Below, one piece after another: positions 13,676 through 24,470 of a stretch of DNA of 64,000 bases (the stretch's first letter is position 1; every line of letters starts with the position of its first letter). The position numbers and the translations under genes are program-made. A model generated the notes under the pieces. It did no database searches and was not told the origin of the DNA. It saw only the letters and a list, made by a program, of their open reading frames with translations. Source of the DNA: Beverwykella pulmonaria (lineage: Eukaryota > Ascomycota > Dothideomycetes > Pleosporales > Melanommataceae). The stretch lies in NCBI GenBank assembly GCA_001599595.1, contig BCHH01000021.1, positions 242,287-306,286 on the forward strand, in the 5' to 3' direction.

Positions 13676-14766
13676 TTAAACCTTTTTCAAGGCAACCTTC
13701 CTGCGGGCATTAACGGTCCACGCATACAAAGCATCCTTGAATGCGAACAGAAACGCGGCTGTGATAACACTCTGAGTAACCTTTGGCCCAATACCTGCAT
13801 ACACGTCAGTAACATGCTCCTTCATATAAGGCTTTCATAGATCTTACCTCCGTACAGTCCTGAGTAGCCTTCCTCCCTAATGATCCTTCTAAAGGTAGTA
13901 AGCATGTCTTCCCTTGGTCCATCCCGACCCGCAACATGCATCCTGCTCTTCACCGTAATATACGGGTATGTGATGCTGGTCGCCAGCAGTTTCCCGAGCG
14001 CACCAAGGTAAAACGCATCAGTAGGTGTGACGCGACGCTTCTTCTCCAGCATATTCTTCAACTGCTCGAACACAGTGTACTGAAGTATAGGGTTGATGAC
14101 TAACACCAACGCTGGCATCACACCCGAGAACAGACGCGTGGGCCCCTCATCCCGAATCAGCGCAAGGAGCGTGCCGAGCGTGGAGGGCGACTTGGCCGGT
14201 TTCGCGCCGGGAAGGACCTGCTCGCTCGACTGCGACTTGTGCGTCGTCATGCGTGTGTTGACGACCCAGATAGGATTGGTAATGAGCACCGTCGCGCTAC
14301 CCGCGAGTGCTCCCGCGATCATGGACTCGATCGTTGTGAGTTTCTTCGATGCGCGACCCGCCTTCAGCGCAGCCTTCTCGAAGAATGCCCGCGTGAACTC
14401 ATACCAATAGTAGTATACGAAGTTCGTAACGCTGATACCGAACAGCGCCGACTCGAGCCCCGCGTAGAGTCCCACGATGCCTTCCCGTTTGATGATGCGG
14501 CGCGCGGCATTGAGGGTGGACGATTGCGCGCGTTTCGATTCGACCTGGGCGCGCGTAGAGAGTGTAATGAGGGGGTAACTATGGCGGTCAGTTTAGTAGC
14601 TCTACAGAGTCGGGCGCATGTACGTCAGAGCCATTGAGAGGAGGCCTCCTCCCGCGCCGGCAAGAGCGTGGGCAACATTGTCACTTTGCTGGGCTGCTGT
14701 GCTGGTCGGGGCCGACTGTGTGGACTCGGCGAGCTTCTCTTGCGCTGTTGTTGTGGCATGAGACAT
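13676..14766 (-). CDS. ant1: Peroxisomal adenine nucleotide carrier (ANT1/PMP47, SLC25A17 type)
   Basis: Mitochondrial-carrier-family protein, by similarity the peroxisomal ATP/AMP exchanger supplying ATP for fatty-acid activation. Three exons: 14766-14624, 14578-13848, 13794-13676, 330 aa, normal for the family. Three carrier repeats are visible with their Px..xx[RK] signatures: ALTYPLITLSTRAQ (spanning intron 1), ITNPIWVVNTRM and ITYPYITVKSRMHV. The second and third are typical of the PMP47/ANT1 branch. The last intron splits SGLYGG from IGPKVTQSVIT. Introns are 45 and 53 bp, both GT-AG. A paralogous mitochondrial carrier cannot be excluded without a tree, but the TNPIWVVNTR signature favours the peroxisomal group. 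The PEX39-like gene at 28.4 kb is the other peroxisome-related gene here. Confidence 0.85.
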
Positions 14767-15329
14767 TGCGAAGGAGAGTGGGCGTGGCGTTCACGAGGGT
14801 GGGGAGTCTCGGAGGAGCTGGCGGGGCAGGCTAGCTAAGGAGAGGAAGTTCGATCGAGGTAGTCGAGATGTGTAAAGAGGATTTAGAGTGATTAAGTAGC
14901 GTAGACGGCGTGTAGAGGGGGAATAAAAGGAGAGTAGCAGAGCATTATGAGGCCGCGGGTTTGCCTGGCTTGTGAACGTCACTCCGCAAGCCTTCAATTC
15001 CGTGAGCCGCATCCGAGGTCCAAAATCGCGTCACGTGAGTCGGAAATAATCATCCACGAGCAATTTCCTGGTGGACGACTCCTTTATGCACAACATGCCA
15101 CCTACTGCTCGCCTATGAAACGATGATTCCTGGCTTTACGTACCAGCATACGATTGGTGATGACACTCTGGGGATTGCACGATGAGATTGCATGTGGCAG
15201 CCCAAGTCGCTCCCGATAACCCCTTCAAGCCGCTTGTTTGTGGAGAAAGCATGTGTTATTGCATTAGTTTCTACAGTCCGCATGGATTGCCCGGCTATCC
15301 TCATGGCAAGCCGAACCGACTTGACCTCC
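14767..15329. promoter_or_regulatory. Intergenic: carrier promoter and permease 3' flank
   Basis: 563 bp between the carrier start and the permease stop, both on the minus strand. Presumed promoter of the carrier gene. No repeats or RNA genes recognised. Confidence 0.45.
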
Positions 15330-17065
15330 TCACCTTCCGTACATCTTGTGCTCTAAGAGCCGCAAGGGAATATACAGAAGCGCAGATACAACCAAAGCGA
15401 ACTCTAACCCAATGTCCCCCGTCTTCTCCGCTATAGGGCCAACAAACCAAGTCTGTGACATACCGGGAATGACGAGACCGAATGAAAGGACCGCAGAGCT
15501 GATAGCTGCAAAGCCAGGAGGAAGCTTCTTCGCATCATCCCAAGCATCTTCATCTTCGGTGTAGGAGTTGAAGTTCATTCGGCGCATGACAATGTGCTCG
15601 ACTACAACAACGCCAATGAAGGCGGCAGACCAATAGCCTATGACGCCGATGAAGTTCTCGAGATTGGCAAAGAAGGATTTCGCGGCATCAATGGCAACAC
15701 CGACGACGATTGCGGTGATGACAATGGAGAAGACGACTCGTGGGATGCGGAAGAGCCAGGGAAGAAACATTTGGAAGTTCAGAGTGATGCTGTACATGGT
15801 TGCGGCCAGGTTGCCGACCATGCTAAACTACTACGTGTCAGTGGCAGTCATAGACGAGATCGAGACATCGACTTACACCAAGGATGACGGTCACAAATCG
15901 ACCAAAGCCTCCCGCTGGGTGCAGCATGGCCGCCAAAACACCGCTCGCGGCGTTGGTGTCATAGCCGTTCATCCAAGACTCAACATTGGGAGTGGCACCC
16001 CCAATGGCAGCACCAAGGATCATCAAAAGTACCGTAGGAAGAGCTAGTCCCACATATGCGTACAACGCGATCCGGAATCTGGCAGAGTTTAGCTATGAGT
16101 TCTGACTCAAGCCTAGTTATTGAGATCTGCTTACGATGGAGCCTTAGGGTGCATATAAGTAGAAAAATCACTAGACAGCGCCGCCCACGGAAGTACAAAA
16201 CTCGCAACAAGCCCGCCGAAAGATAAGACTAACGATGCGGATGCCGGTGGTGCTTCAGCCTGCTCTTTGAGATGTTTGCCGCCGCAGCCAGTGGCAATTA
16301 TGATAGCCAAGAGGGCTGGAATCCAGGCGTATCGCTCGTATGCATGGAGTACTTTGAAGCCACCGAAGGAAACCAACAGTGCAACAAGGGAAATGATGAC
16401 GATGCCAGCCGTGGCATTGATCGTGGCCCCATCCATGACAGCAGACAGTGCCTGGCCGCCAATGACCGAGTCGACGACGCAGAACCCAGTGAGCGTTGCT
16501 AGATTAAGTAGTATCAAAATAGAAACGAGGTATTTGCTTGTCGAAGTTAGCCATCTACTTAACGAATGGTAGGAAGGACAGACACCACATACCCAAAAGA
16601 AAAGCGAGCCTGAACAAGCTGACGCATCCCCGTTTTGGGGCCCCAGGTAGAGAGGTAGGCTACAGGAATAGTTGATATGAAGGTGAAGAAGAGGATGGTC
16701 AACGCAGCATCTCTCAAGTTCATCCCAAAACTTAGCGTGCCGACCATACCAAAGGTGATACTAAACTCACAATTAGATATGTTTGAACGTATATCCAGGA
16801 ACACTTACGGAAGGGGATTGCAGCTCATGCAGAACCAAAGCGAGAAGATGTTGATGTACTGAGTTACAGTCCTTTCTTCGCAAGGAACTGGGATGGCACC
16901 ACGAAGTTCGACTCCTCCACGCGACGAAAGCTTAGAGAGAAAGCCATTGACACCACCGAGGCTTTTCTGTTCTCCAATGTTGACTTCAACAGTGGACTTG
17001 CTATTCTCAGGCGTTTTCGAGCTGTCTTTTTCAGAGGCCATGCTCTCGATGTCGACGGACGCCAT
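15330..17065 (-). CDS. NCS1 family purine-cytosine permease (FCY2/FcyB-like)
   Basis: Plasma-membrane nucleobase:proton symporter family. Five exons: 17065-16809, 16760-16593, 16536-16135, 16078-15877, 15827-15330, 508 aa, the usual size with about 12 membrane segments. Diagnostic stretches: SCNPLPITFGMVGTLSFGMN (across intron 1), ARFSFGKYLVSILILLNLA (across intron 2), TGFCVVDSVIGGQALSAV, SDFSTYMHPKAPSFRIALYA (across intron 3) and GNLAATMYSITLNFQM. The acceptor of intron 2 was chosen at 16537 because it aligns exactly with the family; the earlier TAG acceptor would insert six residues. Start is ATG 17065; an upstream in-frame extension begins with GTG. Divergent from the MFS gene across a region carrying three CCGG(CAA)-type motifs. 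Actual substrate (cytosine, adenine, or another aromatic heterocycle) is not determinable here. Confidence 0.9.
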
Positions 17066-17514
17066 TGTGCTTGATGCGGTTGCTCGCACTGAATATTCTA
17101 CAGCATTACCAAAGTATCTGATCTATTTCACGTCTCATATACGTAGCTTTCACGCTGATTCGTGTCTCTATCATCCTGAGATAGGGTTGAGATATGAGTC
17201 TTGGTGCGAGTAATTTTCCATCGGATAGCGCAGGAGATTTGCGCCGGCAACGCTCGAGTGCCGGCAAGATGCGGCGAACCAGCGATACGACTAAACTCCT
17301 TATGAGCTAGCATATCCCTTGCCGGTCTAGTTCTTCAACTCCAAGTCGACATTTCTCATCCTCCGCTATCGGATGCACATTCTGCCGCCATGTTCAGCTC
17401 CGGTGATAATCGGCATGGAATCGTCGGCGAGTGTAACTATGAGCCCACGAACGTAGACTGGCAGGATGGGTGCCAGTTCACCCCAATCTATTTGGCTGTG
17501 GCGTACTTCCCACT
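17066..17514. promoter_or_regulatory. Divergent NCS1/MFS promoter with three TTGCCGG/CCGGCAA motifs
   Basis: 449 bp between divergent start codons. Exact 7-mers: CCGGCAA at 17244-17250 and 17261-17267, TTGCCGG at 17319-17325. The first two are spaced 17 bp start to start, in the same orientation. CGG-containing motifs are typical Zn2Cys6 targets. The same 7-mer recurs upstream of the hydrolase, the P450/HGD pair and the Zn2Cys6 factor. Confidence 0.5.
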
Positions 17515-19017
17515 ATGGCAGAGGCCCAAGATGAGGAGACTGTTCGATCTTCGAGTACGTCTCCTGTCAATGGAGCACCTTACAGCGTATACACACGCAA
17601 AGAGAAATGGCTCATCGTGGCCATGGTCGCGTTGGCCGGGTTCTACAGGCAAGTAATTCGGATAGTCTCGAAAACTTCCACTCATTGTTCTAGCCCTCTA
17701 CCCGCGAACATCTACTTCCCAGCTATACCAACAATAGCGAAGGCCTTCAATAAGTCGACCGACCTTATAAACCAAACTGTCACCGTTTATCTCGTCTTCC
17801 AAGGGATATCGCCTATGCTATGGGGCCCGATTTCCGATCGCTGCGGACGACGACCAGTGTATCTTGTATGCCTGAGCATTCTTGTTGGATCCAGTATTGG
17901 GATGGCTCTGTGTCCGACAGATTCATTTTGGTTGCTACTTCTGCTACGGTGCTTCCAGTCTGGAGGTAGTGCCAGTACGATTGCCCTTGGAGCCGGTGTT
18001 ATCGGAGATATATCGACGCCAAGAGAACGTGGAGGGTACTTTGGAATGTTCAATCTCGGCCCTATGCTGGCACCATGCATTGCACCCGCAGCTGGAGGAG
18101 CACTGTCACAAAGTCTAGGCTGGAGATCGATATTCTGGTTCATTGTGGTTATGGTGGCGATCTGCCTTCTCTGCATTGCACTGTTCCTCCCAGAGACACT
18201 CCGGACCGTCGCAGGCAACGGAAGCATACCAGTGGCTCGCCATTTGAGGCCTGTGATTCCAGTCGTTGGGCGTAAAGTTGGCATGTCAGCACCATCTACG
18301 AATGACGAGCTGAACATGAAGCCCAAGCAGTCTCTCAACCCCTTCATTCTGTTCACATACCCCGATGTTCTTGTCCTTGTCACCTTCACTGGAATCGTCT
18401 ATGCCGTAAACTATACCATCACAGCGACCATCTCGTCCTCTTTTGCAACGATATACCCCTCACTTTCCGAGACGGTTCTTGGTCTCTGTTATCTTCCCTC
18501 TGGTGCTGGAATGATCATCGGAAGTAGCTTGACAGGAAAAATGCTAGACTGGGAATACGCCCGCATCAAAGCAAAGAAAGGAGACAACTTCACAGTCGAA
18601 TATGCACGGCTCCGGATCATGCCCTTCTATCTCCTTCTCTTTATTTGCTGCATTATTGGATGGGGATGGTGTCTGCAATTCAAATCGCATATTGCCGTTC
18701 CACTTGTACTTGCAGTCGTCCTAGGCTGGACATCAATCGGCATCCTCAACACGACAATGACTCTTAACATCGATATCCTGCAAACGCGCAGTTCGGGAGC
18801 TACGGCCTGCACGAACCTGGTTCGCTGCTCGTTGGCTGCGATCCTTGTTTCCATCATTGAGCAAATGACGATGGTTATGGGTCTGGGCTGGACGTACACC
18901 TTTTGGGGCGGGATCTGCACATTGTTGCTTCCGCTGATGTTTCTCGAGATGAAGATGGGACCCAAATGGCGGAGGAAGAGGGAATTGGTAGAGAAATCTG
19001 CTGAGGACTCACACTAG
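17515..19017 (+). CDS. MFS transporter, DHA1 (drug:H+ antiporter) type
   Basis: Predicted 12-TM proton antiporter at the plasma membrane. I read two exons, 17515-17648 and 17694-19017, 485 aa, separated by a 45-bp GC-AG intron (CAG|GCAAGT ... TTCTAG). Removing it gives GFYSPLPANIYFPAIP, the normal family sequence in TM1 and loop 1. Retaining it adds 15 residues without a stop. Motif A is GPISDRCGRRPVY, followed by TM segments and the RCFQSGGSASTIALGAGVIGD region (motif C-like area in DHA1). The ATG at 17515 is used; the longer frame upstream begins with GTG at 17470. Shares a motif-rich divergent promoter with the NCS1 permease. Substrate unknown; DHA1 members export toxic or secondary metabolites, polyamines or drugs. 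Confidence 0.85.
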   Translation: MAEAQDEETVRSSSTSPVNGAPYSVYTRKEKWLIVAMVALAGFYRQVIRIVSKTSTHCSSPLPANIYFPAIPTIAKAFNKSTDLINQTVTVYLVFQGISPMLWGPISDRCGRRPVYLVCLSILVGSSIGMALCPTDSFWLLLLLRCFQSGGSASTIALGAGVIGDISTPRERGGYFGMFNLGPMLAPCIAPAAGGALSQSLGWRSIFWFIVVMVAICLLCIALFLPETLRTVAGNGSIPVARHLRPVIPVVGRKVGMSAPSTNDELNMKPKQSLNPFILFTYPDVLVLVTFTGIVYAVNYTITATISSSFATIYPSLSETVLGLCYLPSGAGMIIGSSLTGKMLDWEYARIKAKKGDNFTVEYARLRIMPFYLLLFICCIIGWGWCLQFKSHIAVPLVLAVVLGWTSIGILNTTMTLNIDILQTRSSGATACTNLVRCSLAAILVSIIEQMTMVMGLGWTYTFWGGICTLLLPLMFLEMKMGPKWRRKRELVEKSAEDSH

Positions 19018-19082
19018 CTATTGCGGGAACTATCCGCGCGGTTAACGCGGTACTTCTGATGGCCGATAACCCATTGAACACT

Positions 19083-19130
19083 TTGCCGGCAAGAGCGTTC
19101 CCTGCCGGTAACCGGCAATAGGTGCCGGAT
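19083..19130. promoter_or_regulatory. CCGG palindrome cluster upstream of the alpha/beta hydrolase
   Basis: Within 48 bp there is a perfect palindrome TTGCCGGCAA (19083-19092), a near-palindrome TGCCGGTAACCGGCA (19103-19117) and a further half-site GTGCCGG (19122-19128). They lie 66 bp after the MFS stop and about 145 bp before the hydrolase ATG (19274). This is the densest cluster of the motif in the window. A further inverted repeat, CCGCGCGGTTAACGCGG, lies at 19034-19050. Confidence 0.5.
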
Positions 19131-19273
19131 CTTCGTACGTGCACATATTATTAGATTTAGATTATAGACGAGACCGATATACCCCTAGACTACTCATTAC
19201 AATAACATACGCGTTCCTTCCAACTAAAACACTACATTCAGCCGGTGCGAACTCACGTGCATAACCTCTCACA

Positions 19274-20364
19274 ATGGCAGACCCAGCTCACACAGTCCAC
19301 CAACCCTTACACCCCTCGATCCTCGACAAGCTCGATCCAGAATACATTGTCTTTCACAACGAGTACATGCAATACGTCCCACGAGACGAGTCTAAGGTCT
19401 GGGACGGCAGTGCTCGGACAACACCCTCGTTGCCTCCTGGTGGTTCACCCTTAGTGACTGTTGGCGATACGCGTGACATCGATCTTGGCGAGTTTTTGGT
19501 GAGAATTTATATTCCGGAAGGAGAGCAAGAGGAGGAAGGCTGGCCAGTATTCGTCTGGTTTCATGGAGGAGGATGGGCGATTGGGGGGTTGGACGACTCG
19601 GGAGACTTTTTGACGAGGGTCTGTCGAGGTAAGTACTCCGAGTCCATCACCCCGATATCTGAAAATAGGTCTTGATGGTTTGCGTAGATGCACGCTGCGT
19701 AGTCGTAACAGTAGCATACCGACTCTCCCCCGAACATCCATTCCCCGCCCCCGTCGACGACGCGCTGGCCACCATGCACTGGATATATACAAAACCGCTC
19801 TCTAACCTATTCAATCTCACGAAGATCTCAATAGGTGGTACATCCGCTGGCGCAAATATCGCCATCGTCCTCGCCCTCAAACTCCTCGCTGATCCAACGA
19901 GCTTCCCACACCCCCTCAAAACTCTGGTTCTCATCGTCCCTGTAATCGACAACACCGCCACCCTCCCAACGTCCCCCTCCCTCACTACCCCAATCTGGCA
20001 CCCCAACCGCCACGCCCCCTGGCTGACCCCCACGCGCATGTTGTGGTACAGGCACATGTACATTCCAAACCCATTGGATTGGTATTCTTGGCCTGCATCA
20101 CCTAACCTAGCACCGACTGAACTTCTATCGAGATTACCGCGGACATGGATCGCAGTTTCGGAGTGTGATTTACTCGCACCTGAAGCGCTGGATTTCGCAG
20201 GGAAACTAGAGGGGTTAGGCGTGGAAGTGGAGAGATATGTGGTAAAGGGGGGGACGCATAGTATACTTGCGCTGAATGGGGTGTTGGGGAAGGGGAGGGT
20301 GTTGGTAGAGAGGGCTGTGGAGGTCGTGAGGAGGGAGTTTGGTGGGTGTGAATGGAAACGTTGA
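19274..20364 (+). CDS. Alpha/beta hydrolase, hormone-sensitive-lipase (HSL) family esterase
   Basis: Predicted carboxylesterase/lactonase, 343 aa from two exons, 19274-19628 and 19688-20364, with a 59-bp GT-AG intron splitting RVCR from DARCVVVTVAYRLSPEHPFPA. The oxyanion motif HGGGW lies at residues 97-101 and the nucleophile elbow GTSAG at 169-173 (Ser171). The catalytic acid is probably in SECDLLAPEALDF and the His in KGGTHSILAL. All triad positions appear intact. No signal peptide is evident, so probably cytosolic. It follows the MFS gene in the same direction, with a cluster of CCGG palindromes between them. Natural substrate unknown; family members cleave short-chain or aryl esters. Confidence 0.88.
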
Positions 20365-21324
20365 TATTAGTATGGTTGCCAGGTTGTCTATATCCGAGCA
20401 AGCATCAAACAATTAGGATATTTAAAGTGCTCCTTCCTGCAAAAAGGAGCATCTAGTGGGACGTGTCTAGCATCGTAAAACCACTTCTGACAGACAGGAT
20501 AGCGCTTCGTAGGGATGGATTAATCCTCTAGGCTGCGTGTTGGAAGTTCTTGCGGTGTTTCACACAATATACGAGCTACGTTGTAGGCTATCTTCAGAAT
20601 CATGGTGCCGTACAACTTGCCTAGAATGGCGCAGCTGATAACGAACATATGTATACGAAGTTATAGGTAAACTATCCTCCTTGTCTGCGCTCGTTCATCT
20701 TTTTCTTCTTCTCTTGCTTGAATTGAAACAAGTAGTTATATAAATACAATACTTGGCTCTCTATATTTACCATTAGACGGCATACTCGATGCTCTTGCAC
20801 CTTTCAAGAACACAGATATTGATCCATCCAACTTATCTCCTATCAAGACACGATACAGTAAATACATAGTAATTTCTCAAGCCATGTGATGATGTATCTG
20901 GCACAGCGAGAGTCCAACATCAAGGCTTTGGCTATCTCGCTGTTGGAGACTAGGATGAAGGATGAGAATGGGCACTGCCATCTACATTATTACTATGTGA
21001 AGAGAAAAATATCGGATTCGCTGAGGTCAAAAATTGTGCTTCAGCCGGTGGAGTGGGAGTTGCAGGAGCTGCCTGAGTCTACTACCTTGGGTTTGTAAGA
21101 GAGTCCAGTTTTTCGTATGGGTCATTGCCGGGTTCGATCAACACATTTATAGGTGTGCCTGGCAGATACAATAGGACTATATATATATTCGGTTTAATCT
21201 TACTGTCCTCTTCCCGGATTTTGGTGACCTGGCAAGTCAGTCAAATTGGCCTCCCGTCGTATAATCCCAGAAGTCAAAGAATAAGCCAGTTTTGGAGGTC
21301 TTAGCAGAATCGTGATATACACAC
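20365..21324. other. Intergenic, AT-rich, convergent 3' ends
   Basis: 960 bp between the hydrolase and the Dabb-domain gene, which converge. Short open frames only (for example 20886-21098, which fits no family). I see nothing beyond probable 3' UTRs. Confidence 0.4.
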
Positions 21325-21782
21325 TCACCACCCCAGATTTCCCTCTTCCAAGAAGTCATAGACAAAAACTTGCGCCAATAACGGATCCGTTTCCTTCTAT
21401 ACCCTCATTAGCACATCTCCCCTTCTCTAATTATCGCGAGCACTCACCTTCAGCCTATCATGCTCTGGATCCATATCAAACGTTTTCCTTGCCTCCTCAT
21501 CCTATTGCCATCAGCCCCGTTGCCTCTATCTTCTACCTCTATTATTTAACATACCTTAAAAACCACAACAAACCCAGTATCCCAATCTTTATCTCTCTTC
21601 ACATTCGTCAAATTAAGCGGTGTGTCTAGTGGTCGTCCACCCTTTGGCCCCGAGAGAATAAGTTCAGGATGTTCTGCGTAGAGGGATAGGAAGGCGGCAC
21701 AACGATCTGACTTTTGGGCGGCGGTGACATTTGGGTGGAATTTGAAGGTCGCTATGCGCGTCACTGCGGCCAGGTTGACCAT
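21325..21782 (-). CDS. Stress-response A/B barrel (Dabb) domain protein
   Basis: Small 117-aa protein assembled from three exons, 21782-21555, 21501-21448 (18 codons) and 21396-21325. Exon 1 encodes TRIATFKFHPNVTAAQKSDR and the conserved GPKGGRPLDTPLNLTNVKRD, then DTGFVVVFK. Exon 2 encodes DEEARKTFDMDPEHDRLK, and exon 3 KETDPLLAQVFVYDFLEE. The order beta-alpha-beta..HDR..VFVYDF is the dimeric alpha-beta barrel (Dabb) pattern seen in many fungal small proteins. All exons are in phase and both introns are GT-AG (53 and 51 bp). Dabb proteins include stress proteins and polyketide cyclases; the role here is unknown. No ORF longer than exon 1 reveals this gene, so it is easy to miss. Confidence 0.8.
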
Positions 21783-22540
21783 GTTGAGGGATTGAAATGG
21801 GATTGAGAGCTTGAGGCTGCTGATTGGAGTTGGTGCAGGGAAGTTTAGAGAGCGTCAGCGAAGAGAATTCAGTAACTGCAACGGACGAGATGGGATGTGC
21901 CATTTAAGTCGTAGTCTTGACGCCCCAGTCGGGCTTTGCCTTCGGAAATTTTCCGTGACAGGTAGCTTTGGTGACATGCGAGCGGAGAACCGAAACGTTA
22001 AATGTAAGCCCAAGACACCATACCGGTACCAATCACGTGAATATGCCACTGACTAATCAAGTCCTGTACATATATACATCAGCCGTATATTTCCATACAA
22101 TACACACAAACATATACCCTCTGAGCCTCACCCAGCTTAAATTCAAGCACTAACTTTATAAGTGCAGAACTGCATCGCATGTTCGTACAAACTTATACTC
22201 TTACAACATGGAAAATCAAAATTCACAACCCTCATTCAACCTGCACAAGTACAGAAAGAGGGGAATACTGTTCTACTATGCTATGACGCATTACAGCGAT
22301 TCGCTGTAGAGGCTCGAAAAAGCCTACCAGTCTTTTCTATCATTCAAAGTATGTGTAGCATACTGGAGTACAGGTTAACTCATCCAGAACACCCCTCTAC
22401 GACCTTAATAAGACCGTACTCTTAGTCACTTCCACAACGCACCCCGCAATCGGCCTCGCGACCATAGTCTTCCTCTCTATGCAATCCGTCACCACACTCC
22501 TACAACCTTCTATAACCTTCTGAAAACTGTTGGAGACCTC

Positions 22541-22828
22541 TAGGCCAATCAAATAGTGGGATCGACCTGTCATATTATTGCCAGTAGCCATCAAGCGTTC
22601 CGCGTGGGCGCTTTCTTAGCAGACGCATCTTACCTGCCGTATCATCAACGACAGCAATTTGAAGCCTTCTTCAACCTCATACAGCGTTCTACAACGCTCA
22701 AAATACTTCTAGAAACCCCTAGGCCAATAGGATTATAGACTTGACCTATTGTGTTGTCACTGTAACCTCCTAGATCCCCAGGATACTCCTGCAAAGTCCT
22801 GCAGAGTCCTGCAGAGTCCTAGGCCAAT
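22541..22828 (+). repeat. Diverged repeats ending in CTAGGCCAAT
   Basis: The string TAGGCCAAT recurs at 22541-22549, 22720-22728 and 22820-22828, each preceded by pyrimidine-rich sequence with related phrases such as TTCTACAAC/CTTCTATAACC and (GA)AACCCCTAGG. Spacing is about 179 and 100 bp. They look like diverged copies of one repeat. The flanking 21783-22540 has no recognisable gene beyond the promoter of the Dabb gene. Confidence 0.35.
22791..22820 (+). repeat. 10-bp tandem repeat, three copies
   Basis: GCAAAGTCCT then GCAGAGTCCT twice: three tandem 10-mers, one with a single substitution. It lies immediately before the last CTAGGCCAAT copy. Confidence 0.7.
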
Positions 22829-23121
22829 CGCATGTCTAGGTGGGGGAATCAGAAAAGGAACAAGAATAGTAGACGGCATAGGAGTAGGAGAAACAGGACG
22901 CAGGTTTCTCCCTCTCCGCGCCACGCTCTATCACAGCAGTATGTACATAGTTGGATTGCGCGGGTGTCTAGTATGCGACTAGAGAATTTTCTGATGTGAT
23001 TGAAGAGGCTAGCTATCAGAGAAACTATGGGAGACAAGAGGAGGTTGTCCATGTGTGTTTACAGCGCACACTGTCTCATGGCTCTACTCCAGATGATATG
23101 CCCCGTATCCCTTAAATAGAA

Positions 23122-23710
23122 CAGTTTCGAACACTACGGCGCCTTATATTTGGGAAGAGCGATGCGCTTCTCATTGCGCGGACTGGCTTTGGAATGAGTC
23201 TTATATTCCACGCGTACACGATCTTGACTGGGAAGATTACCCTTTAACTTATCCCTCTTATCAAGCTTGGGGATGAGCAGTTAGATGATATCCGGCGACT
23301 AGACGGTGTGAGGCTATGCACAATCAACACAAAGACCAGAGCAGAGAAGAAATCGCTTATGAGTAGAGTAGCTCGTGGTGAGTTTGCACATGTACTCCTT
23401 GGACCAGAGCAAGCGTCTGGTCGAGCTTTCCGCAGGGCGTTGAAGAACCCTGAGTTGCCGGCATGGATTGGCCTTATTTCAATTGATGCGTACCACTTAG
23501 TGCTGCAGTGGGAGAAAGTTCAACTTGCATTTACCCTGCCTGGGTGAGCTACGCACTATCCTCCGGAGAGATATTATGTGGTCCGGTTGCTCAGCAACAC
23601 TGGATGCTGAGTTTGAAAGAAATGTCCTTACCACGGCTGGCTTTTATGGTTTGGATGTACGTTTACCAAAACTTGAGGTGAGTACTGTAAGGCGATTCCA
23701 AAAATCATGA
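23122..23710 (+). pseudogene. Broken RecQ-like DNA helicase fragment
   Basis: Conceptual translation from 23122 resembles helicase motifs of fungal RecQ-like, telomere-linked-type helicases: FRTLRRLIFGKSDALLIAR then TGFGMSLIF in the place of motif I (normally a GKS/GKT; the Lys position is Met), LIPLIKLGDEQLDDIRRL, HVLLGPEQ, and GLISIDAYHLV where DEAH would stand. It is disabled by an in-frame TAA at 23245-23247 and a frameshift near 23540, after which SGCSATLDAEF (motif III-like SATL) continues in another frame to TGA at 23708. Motifs I and II are both degenerate, so this is dead or non-catalytic. The family is inferred from motif order, not a database search. Confidence 0.6.
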
Positions 23711-24023
23711 ATAAATCTAGAGTGTGCAAAGGACTCTTTTCGTGGCTTTCTTGTGAGAGGACCTGAGAATCACCCCCACTCAAGCGAGCGCCACCTATTC
23801 GTCAATCAAGTGATTGGCACAGCTTGCTACACCACTCCACCTTGACTTCTTGACCAAGCCTAATCGTATGATCACGATCGCAGTCAGTCCGCCGGAATTT
23901 TTGGTTATAGAACCTTTTTTTGTCTTCCGATCATGCCATAAGTCAGCTCATTGCCCAGCAAGGCTGTGAAAGAAGGTGAAGAGCATCTCAAGTCTCAGTA
24001 CTTTGTATTTCCACTGCACAAAT

Positions 24024-24470
24024 ATGACAATGGACAACGCAATCATCCTACCCAAAACATTTCCACTCCACAGCGTCGAACTGGGGAGCCTTGTTCGCAA
24101 CCCGAAACGGCTCAACGAACACCCTTTCCTCCCAAGCACCGAGCTTACCGAAATGTTCAAGGTCAATGAGCCTAATCAAGAAGCCAACGACAAGAAGTTC
24201 ATCAGTCTCAACAGCAAGGGCCACTTATCCGCAGTCCTTACAAACCTCATCGGAGGTATTATCGGGGGTCAGACTGCCGCTATTCTTCAAGTCGAAGAAG
24301 GGGAGTTTATCACGAGGTCTTTCAAAGACATTTGGTCTGCTTTCGGATGTGTGTGTGGGGATGACAGCGCCAAAGAGTGGTTTGGAAGCATGGCGACGTC
24401 GTCCAAGTACGGATATTTTGTGACTGGTATCCAGGAACTTACAGGTGCCAAATGTACAGTCGGCTCGTAA
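24024..24470 (+). CDS. Hypothetical protein, 148 aa, in a transposon-rich tract
   Basis: Intact ATG-to-stop frame of 148 codons: begins MTMDNAIILPKTFPLHSVEL, contains a glycine-rich LIGGIIGGQTA segment (about 90-100) that could be a short hydrophobic helix, and ends YGYFVTGIQELTGAKCTVGS. I do not recognise a named domain. The overall pattern (N-terminal charged region, GG segment, terminal beta strand YFVTGI) recalls uncharacterised fungal proteins, and the short C-terminus may mean truncation. It lies between a dead helicase and a Tc1 fragment, so it could be a decaying accessory gene. An upstream extension in frame exists but has no ATG. Confidence 0.4.
   Translation: MTMDNAIILPKTFPLHSVELGSLVRNPKRLNEHPFLPSTELTEMFKVNEPNQEANDKKFISLNSKGHLSAVLTNLIGGIIGGQTAAILQVEEGEFITRSFKDIWSAFGCVCGDDSAKEWFGSMATSSKYGYFVTGIQELTGAKCTVGS

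Noticed and set aside
13387..13713. 108-codon plus-strand frame between the dehydrogenase and carrier genes
   Set aside because: Overlaps the carrier's last exon in antisense and shows no motif.
17470..17514. N-terminal extension of the MFS protein
   Set aside because: The extended frame begins with GTG; ATG 17515 gives a normal N-terminus.
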